NCBI GenBank assembly: GCA_029379385.1
Contig: CM055608.1
Location: forward strand, 23,558,350-23,622,349
Origin: Quillaja saponaria
Lineage: Eukaryota > Streptophyta > Magnoliopsida > Fabales > Quillajaceae
Length of the DNA: 64,000 bases
Reading direction: 5' to 3'
The position numbers were made by a program, and so were the translations under genes. Below, piece after piece: positions 57,495 through 64,000 of the stretch. How positions within the stretch are numbered: the first letter of the stretch is position 1; every line of letters begins with the position of its first letter. The notes under the pieces were generated by a model. The model saw nothing but the letters and a program-made list of their open reading frames with translations, searched no databases and was not told the origin of the DNA.

Positions 57495-60272
57495 ACAATT
57501 GCCTTTTTTATGTGGGTTTAAGCCTAAATTTATAAATATGATAAATAAATAAATTGTTATCTTATATATTTTGTTTTAAAGTAAAATGAAATAATTAAAA
57601 TGAGACATTCTTAGTCATTAAATTTTTTTATTAATGACATAATATTTCAGCATTTTATTTTTAAATATTTCTTATGAAAAATGACACTAGAATATTAAAA
57701 AGGTAAATAGTTTTTCCTTTTAGTTAACGTTTATTGGTTTGGTTTTCTCAAAATATATATATGTCTCTTCATTCTACAATTTTGTTTTTAAAAAAAGTAT
57801 CATGTGACAAAAGAAATTTTACTCTCAATATATTTTTGTTTAACCTCAATTACTCTACATATCTATATTAAAAAAATTTTAAATTTCCTTAAAAATGTTA
57901 CATATATATGTTTATCAATTATATAAATATATATATATAATTCAGAAGTATGATTTTGTTATGATGGATCTTTTTGTGGAAAAGATCCAATATTTAAGAA
58001 GAGAAAATTACATATCAACCTCCATTATTAAGCCGATATTGTACAAATATCCCTTTATTTATAAGCTTACACAAACTTCCTCGCAATTTGAAAAAAAATA
58101 CAATCTAACCTGAACAAAAAAAATGGAGACAATACTTAAAATATCCTTATTGTTGTACTCTTATTAATTAAATGTATAATTTTGAATTTATTAGACTAAT
58201 TTAATAATGACATCGAATTATTTAACTAAATATATAATATAAAAAAAAACTAAAATGAATAATAATTCTTAAGATATAATACAACTAAAATTATAAAAAA
58301 AAAAAAAAAAACAAAAAGCAAAAAAAAATATTGTTTTGAATTTGGCATGAAAAATTTCATATTCTTTACAAATACATACCATATTTTGCAAGCATTTTTT
58401 TTTTAATTAATCTCATTTTATCAAATTTAAAAAATGATTATTAATTTCATTTGAATTTATATTTAATTTTAGTTTTAATAGTTTCTTCTCATTGTTAAAT
58501 TAGTTTAAGGATGCTAAATCATATCCGTCTTTCAATAAGAAGACGATACTAGTATATATTTTAGGTACTTTTCTCGATTTTCAAATATTTAGGTTAAATT
58601 ATAATATATTTTTTTTTAAAATTTTGAAGAGATTTGTGTAGATTTTAAAATAGATGGAGTGTTTGTATAGTATCAACTTAATCGAGGAAATGTTAGTGTA
58701 ATCTATTTACTCTTAATTTTAATTTTGGATAACAAATCTGAAAAAAAAAAAATATCAAAGAATTAAAATTAATAACATTTCTTTATTTAATTGCAACAAA
58801 AGAACGAGTTAGTCTGTTTTGTATACAGTTTTGATTTTTAATTTTTTTTGGAACTATTTAGTGGTATTTTTAGAAAGATGTCCAGGAGAGCTATGACCAG
58901 CATACAGTTATGTATGTATTTTATATCAACTACCTCAGCGTTCTTCTGTACTTGTGGAAATAAAACATCGACAATTTTTTTAAAAAAAAATCTGTGAAAA
59001 GATAAATTAAGTTTTCTATATATATATATATAAATTAACAATAGGAGCTTTACCTAAGAATACTAAATGTTTAGTTATTTCATGCACCCATAGTTTTAGA
59101 ACCATGAAAACCAAGGACAATTAATTAATAACATTTTTATCTCTGTCTCCTCTCAATTTTTTTTGGTTGTCTCTTAGGGTCACTTAATATGTTGAATTTG
59201 CCCCCTCAAAATATATAGACAATATTTAAATATAGTGGTTGCAAAAAATTTGTTAATTTTCTTTAGGTATTCCTTGATCCTTCCACCTCCATTTATGAAT
59301 TGTAAACTTTAAAAAAAATAAAAAATCAAATACATTTTCTAAATATATAATTGACTTCCTAGGAATTCTATGGGTTAACAATTGGGTGCATAATTTCATT
59401 AAAGGTATGACATGATACAAAATTGTCATTTTTCAATCTGTAAGATCATTATTATTATTTTTTTAATTGGTGATAAGTTTCATGCCCCAACACCACCATG
59501 ATATTATTAGTTGAATAAGATCATTACTATGTATAAGCAGTTAATTATTTTGGTTTCCTATTAATTAATTTGTGAATCACTATAATACCCTTATTATGGA
59601 CAGTACCGATCAAGAAGAAGGGCCTGCTTAATTGGTAGGTAATATATAATGATATTGTTAATGGAATAAGAAAAAAATTGCTGATATTAGCTTACAATTA
59701 ATTGTGTGATTTTGTTTTGTGTTTTGCTTGAGAATTGAGACCACCCCATTTTCAGTCAATTTTGTGACATATATTATATGTTTATGAAGGTTATTGTTAT
59801 TATCCTTAACAGAGTCTTGAAGGTCTATTTTGGAGTTTGAAAAGAACAAAAGAAGAGTAAATGAATGAAATAAGAAGGGAGGAAAGTAGAAGACTGAATA
59901 AGAAAAATGATACATAACAATTTTTTTAGTCATTTAAGAGTTAAGAATATGAAGAGGAAGAAAAAAAATAATAAAATATTAAATGTCAATCTGATCATGC
60001 TAACATGGCAGTGCGAATGTCAATTTATTGATCGTACTGACCTGTAAGACAAGAAACAGGGTGACCGGATTGTTCTTGGGAGATGGGGTGAAAGAAGAGG
60101 AAATTATATATTATTACAAAATTTCATGATTATGGACTTAAAATATTTTATTCAAATATTAGTAGGTATTAAGTAAAAAAAATAAGAAAATATTTATTAT
60201 CACTAGAGAAAATTATAATATACATTTCTCTATCTCTTTAAATTTTTTAGATTTTAAAAATAAAATATTCAT
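57495..60272. repeat. Direct tandem duplication, unit 1 (2.78 kb)
   Basis: Starts ACAATTGCCTTTTTTATG and ends just before the next ACAATTGCC at 60273. It is colinear with unit 2 through many long shared stretches, for example 'gtgggtttaagcctaaattt' near the start and 'gtaagacaagaaacagggtg' near 60050. Short frames inside (for example minus strand at 59041-58838) have no recognised domain. It lies upstream of the Ole e 1-like gene. Confidence 0.9.
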
Positions 60273-62908
60273 ACAATTGCCTTTTTTATGTGGGTTTAAG
60301 CCTAAATTTATAAACATGATAAATAAATAAATTGTTATCTTATATATTTAGTTTTAAAGTAAAATGAGACCTTCTTAGTCATTAAAAAAATTTATTAATG
60401 ACATAATATTTCAGCATTTTATTTTAAATATTTTCTTATGAAAAATGACACTAGATTATTAAAAAGGTAAATACTTTTTCCTTTAAGTTAACGTTTATTG
60501 GTTTGGTTCTCTCAAAATATATATATGTCTCTTCATTCTACAATTTTGTTTTTTAAAAAAGTATCATGTGATAAAAGAAAATTTACGCTCAATAAATTTT
60601 TGTTTAACCTCAATTACTCAACATATATATATTAAAAAAGAATTAAATTTCCTAAAAATGTTACATATATATGTTTATCTATTATATATATATATATATA
60701 ATTTAGATGTATGATTTTGTTATGATGGAATCTTTTTGTGGAAAAGAACCAATATTTAAGGAGAGTAAATTACATGTCAGCCTCCATTATTAAGCCGATG
60801 TTATACAAACATCCCTCTATTTATAAACTTACACAAACTTCCTCGCAATTTGAAAAAAAATACAATTTAACCTAAATAAAAAAATGGAGACAATACTTAA
60901 AAAATCCTTATTGTTGTATTCTTATTAATTAAATGTGTAATTTTGAATTTACTATACTAATTTAATAATGACATGGAATTATTTAACTAAATGTATAATA
61001 TAAACGAAAACTTAAATGAATAATAATTCTTAAAATATAATACAACTAAAATTTAAAAAAAAAAACAAAAGAAAAAAAAATATTGTTTTGAATTTGGCTT
61101 GAATAATTTCATATTCTTTAAAAATACATACCATATTTTGCAAGCATTTTTTATTTATTAATATCTTATTTTATCAAATTTTAAAAATGATTATTAATTG
61201 CACTTGAATTTAGTTTTAATAACTTGTTCTCATTGTTAAATTAGTTTAATGATGCTAAAATCATATCCATCTTTCAATAAGAAGACAATACTACTATATA
61301 TTTTAGGTATTTTCCGATTTTTTAAAATTTAGGTTAAATTATAAATTTTTAAAATTTTTGAAAGAGATTTGTGTAGATTTTTTAAAATAGATGGAGTGTT
61401 TCTATAGTATCAACTTAATCGAGGAAATGTTAATGTAATATATCTACTCTTAATTTTATTTTTGGATAACAAATCTGAAAAAAAATATATATATTAAAAT
61501 ATCAAAGAATTAAAATTAATAACATTTCTTTATTTAATTGCAACACCGATTTCTTTATTGGTATTTTTAGAAAGATGTCTAGGAATAAAATGTTGAAATT
61601 TAAAATGTTAATTTCTTTTAATTGCTTTGATCAGGATACAGTTATGTATGTATTTTATATCAACTACCTCAGCGTTCTTCTGTACTTGGGGAAATAAAAC
61701 ATCAACAATTTTTTTAAAAAAAAAAAATCGGCGAAAAGATAAATTAGGTTTTCTATATATACAAAAATTAAAAATAGGAGCTTTACCTAAGAATACTAAA
61801 AGATTAGTTGTTTCATGCATCCATAGTTTTAGAGCCATGAAAACCAATGACAATTAATTAATAACAGTTTTATCTCTGTCTCCTCTCAAATTTTTTTTCT
61901 TTTTGGTTGTCTCTTAGGGTCACTTAATATATTCAATTTGCCCCCTCAAAATATATAGACAATATTCAAGTATAGTGGTTGCAAAAAATTTGTTAATTTT
62001 CTTTAGGTATTCCTCGATCCTTCCATCTCCATTTAGGAATTGCAAACTTTAAAAAAAAAAAAAATCAGATACATTTTCTAAATATATAATTGACTTCCTA
62101 GGAATCCTATGGGTTATCAATTTGGTCTATATATATATCTTAGGCATAATTTCATTAAAGGTATGACATTATGTGTTTATGAAGATTATTGTTATCATCC
62201 TTAACAGAGTCCTGAGGGTTAATTTTGGAGCTTGAAAGAAAGAAAAGAATAGTATATGAATGAAATGAGAATGGAGGAAAGTAGAGGACCGAATAAGAAA
62301 AATGATACTTAACAATTTGTTTAGTCATTTAAGAGTTTAAGAATATAAAGAGAAAGAATTTTTTTTTTAAATAAAGTATTAAATGTCGATCTGATCATGA
62401 TAACGTGGTAGTGCGAATGTCAATTTCTCGATCGTACTGGCCCATAAGACAAGAAACAGGGTGATCGGGTTGTTCTTAGAGACATTCCAATGCCAAAGTC
62501 AAAATTGGATTAAAATAACAGTATTTCTGGAATCTAAAGTACTGAGTAAATCAAAAAACTACATTTTTGGGAACTGTACAACAATATATATAATGTATTA
62601 TGCCTAATGACATGTCGCGCTAATTATGAATTTGGTTATGACTTGGAATGCCACGTGTTGCCATGTAATTGGGTGGTGTAATATGTCGTATTATCAAGTT
62701 CATAATGTGTTTGGGAGATGGGTGAAAGAAGAGGAAATTATATATTATTACAAAATTTCATGATTATGTACTCAAAAATATTTTATTCAAATATTAGTAG
62801 GGTATTAAGTAAAAGAAATAAGAAAATATTTATTATCACTAGAGAAAATTATAATATACATTTCTCTATCTCTTTAAAATTTTTTGATTTTAAAAATAAA
62901 TTGTTCAT
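60273..62908. repeat. Direct tandem duplication, unit 2 (2.64 kb)
   Basis: Second copy, starting ACAATTGCCTTTTTTATG and ending near TTCAT at 62908, where unit 1 also ends. Relative to unit 1 it lacks about 340 bp (59420-59765 of unit 1) and contains an extra block of about 233 bp (62478-62710). Point differences are spread throughout, so the duplication is not very recent. A TA microsatellite lies near 60684-60700. Confidence 0.9.
62478..62710. other. Unit-2-specific 233-bp insertion
   Basis: Unit 1 reads 'ggattgttcttgggagatgg' without a break, whereas unit 2 has 'gggttgttctt', 233 extra bases, then 'ttgggagatggg'. Near its two ends the block carries partly inverted motifs (GACATTCCAATGCC and GACTTGGAATGCCACGTG). 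It may be a small transposon, but no clear terminal repeat or target duplication beyond TT could be assigned. Confidence 0.6.
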
Positions 62909-62909
62909 A

Positions 62910-63460
62910 TTCTCTCCACTCAATTTCTCTTTGTTGATTTATCGAAATAAACTTACTGACTAAGAGGTTATAAGAAGGGGTTGGAGGGATATAATTCATC
63001 AACATATTAACCTTAAAGTCGTGGAGGAGTCCTACTTAATCAAGTTGTTATTTTTTTTTCTTTGGTCCGGAGGAGGTTTATTGGGTTTATGAAGTATAAT
63101 TAATGGACACTTCATTGACAAATTACTAACTACATACAATTTCCTACAATTAAACAATAGAGCCTTTCAGTACACATAGTGAACACTAATCCTTTCATTA
63201 AACATATAGCCTTCGTTGAACATAAGGCCAAGTCATCCGTAGAGCTTTTGATTGATTAATATACCGTTAAAGCTGAAGTTGACACCGGAAGCAATGTAAC
63301 TTCATATCAAATTGACTTTACTGTTTTTCTTTGACATGAAATCTGCACCGGATACTCAAATTATTTTATAGTTTACTTTTAAATTTATATAATTTTCGTA
63401 AATTATGAGAATATAATATTATTCTGTAAAACTCATCTTATGGGGTTGGATTTAGAAAAA
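62910..63460. other. Non-coding spacer before the RTE LINE
   Basis: No coding frame, repeat or RNA gene was recognised here. Confidence 0.5.
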
Positions 63461-63477
63461 TAACATATGATAGGGTG

Positions 63478-64000
63478 CTAAAACGAGATTTGTGTTGGGC
63501 TCCTGAGAAGAAAAAGGTACAAACTAAATATATTGAAGTAATTGAGGATATGTATAAGAGAGTAATTATTAGTGTGCGAACCATATATGGTATGACTGGA
63601 GAGTTTCTAATCACAATAGAACTCCAAAGATAATCTTTAAGCCCCTACTTATTTGTTTTAGCTATGGACGAACATGCATATGCCATTTAGGATAAGTTCC
63701 ATGGTGCATACATTCTTTTCGCTGATGACATCGTATTGGTAGATGAGACTAGAGGAGGCATAAATTCTAACTTGAGTTATGGATGACCATTTAGGAATCT
63801 AAAGGTTTTAGGTTAAGTTGGACGAAAACTAATTATATATGGAATGTGACCATTAGTCACACTTGAAGAAGCTCAACTGGAATAATTTTGAAGGTCATGA
63901 AATCCCGATGAAGAAAGTGTTTATTACGTACGTAAGTTCCTTCTTAAAAAAAGACAGTGCAATTGTGCATGATATAAGTCACAGAATTATGGCAAGATGA
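63478..64000 (+). mobile_element. RTE-type LINE reverse-transcriptase remnant, running off the right edge
   Basis: The plus strand, across frame changes, reads KRDLCWAPEKKKVQTKYIEV, IEDMYKRVIISVRT, SLSPYLFVLAMDE and FADDIVLVDETRGGIN. This is the order and spacing of the reverse transcriptase of plant RTE LINEs; FADD is the catalytic motif that would contain the two Asp residues. The usual ending follows (KKDSAIVHDISHRI, compare DVNHRIQAGW in relatives). Stops and shifts make it inactive. Upstream, the homology begins abruptly at about 63478. Confidence 0.8.

Noticed and set aside
59658..59933. 91-codon minus-strand frame in tandem unit 1
   Set aside because: Lies partly in the segment missing from unit 2 and is not conserved in the other copy; low-complexity Phe/Leu-rich start.
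1..64000. CRISPR arrays, operons, ribosome binding sites, rRNA
   Set aside because: Nothing of this kind is present; the sequence is plant nuclear DNA with spliced genes, and the tandem repeats seen lack CRISPR spacing.

Overview
The window is nuclear DNA of a eudicot plant: strongly AT-rich, with genes split by GT-AG introns, large AT-rich intergenic stretches and many degraded transposable elements. There is no sign of bacterial or organellar organisation. I cannot name the species from sequence alone.

Five host genes can be supported. (1) A CID/RPR-domain protein of the RPRD1/Rtt103 type, minus strand: six coding exons between 13382 and 2173, a probable 5' UTR exon near 16.4-16.6 kb, and a 3' part beyond the left edge. 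Its 6.4-kb third intron holds a gag-less Ty1/copia element and two LINE remnants, and a complete 0.94-kb TRIM-type element lies left of its last visible exon. (2) A large acidic membrane-anchored protein of the At5g17910 type, minus strand, 39450-34072, with a one-base frameshift near its start and a threefold internal repeat. (3) A complete 300-residue CRAL-TRIO (Sec14-like) protein, minus strand, 46769-42153, plus a 5' UTR exon near 48.3 kb. (4) A dnaJ 72-like J-domain gene, plus strand, 52565-55460, with an in-frame TAG just after HPD. (5) A pollen Ole e 1/extensin-like gene, minus strand, 57251-56784, with two frame changes that cancel each other.

The most notable mobile element is an 8.4-kb decayed Mutator-like element (about 24.7-33.1 kb) with recognisable terminal inverted repeats. 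It carries a transposase and, downstream in the same orientation, a plant mobile domain (PMD) gene. Both are broken by stops and frameshifts, and the likely first catalytic Asp of the transposase reads as Asn. Around it are short inverted-repeat elements (PIF/Harbinger-like with TTA/TAA duplications, and a long-TIR element with a 10-bp duplication) and two tRNA-type SINE candidates.

The right end (57.5-62.9 kb) is a head-to-tail duplication of a non-coding unit of about 2.7 kb. One copy has a deletion flanked by a 5-bp microhomology and an extra 233-bp block. The window ends inside an RTE-type LINE reverse transcriptase remnant. I found no clearly new biological system. The unusual points are the lesions in otherwise well-preserved genes, the PMD-bearing MULE, and the fine structure of the repeats.
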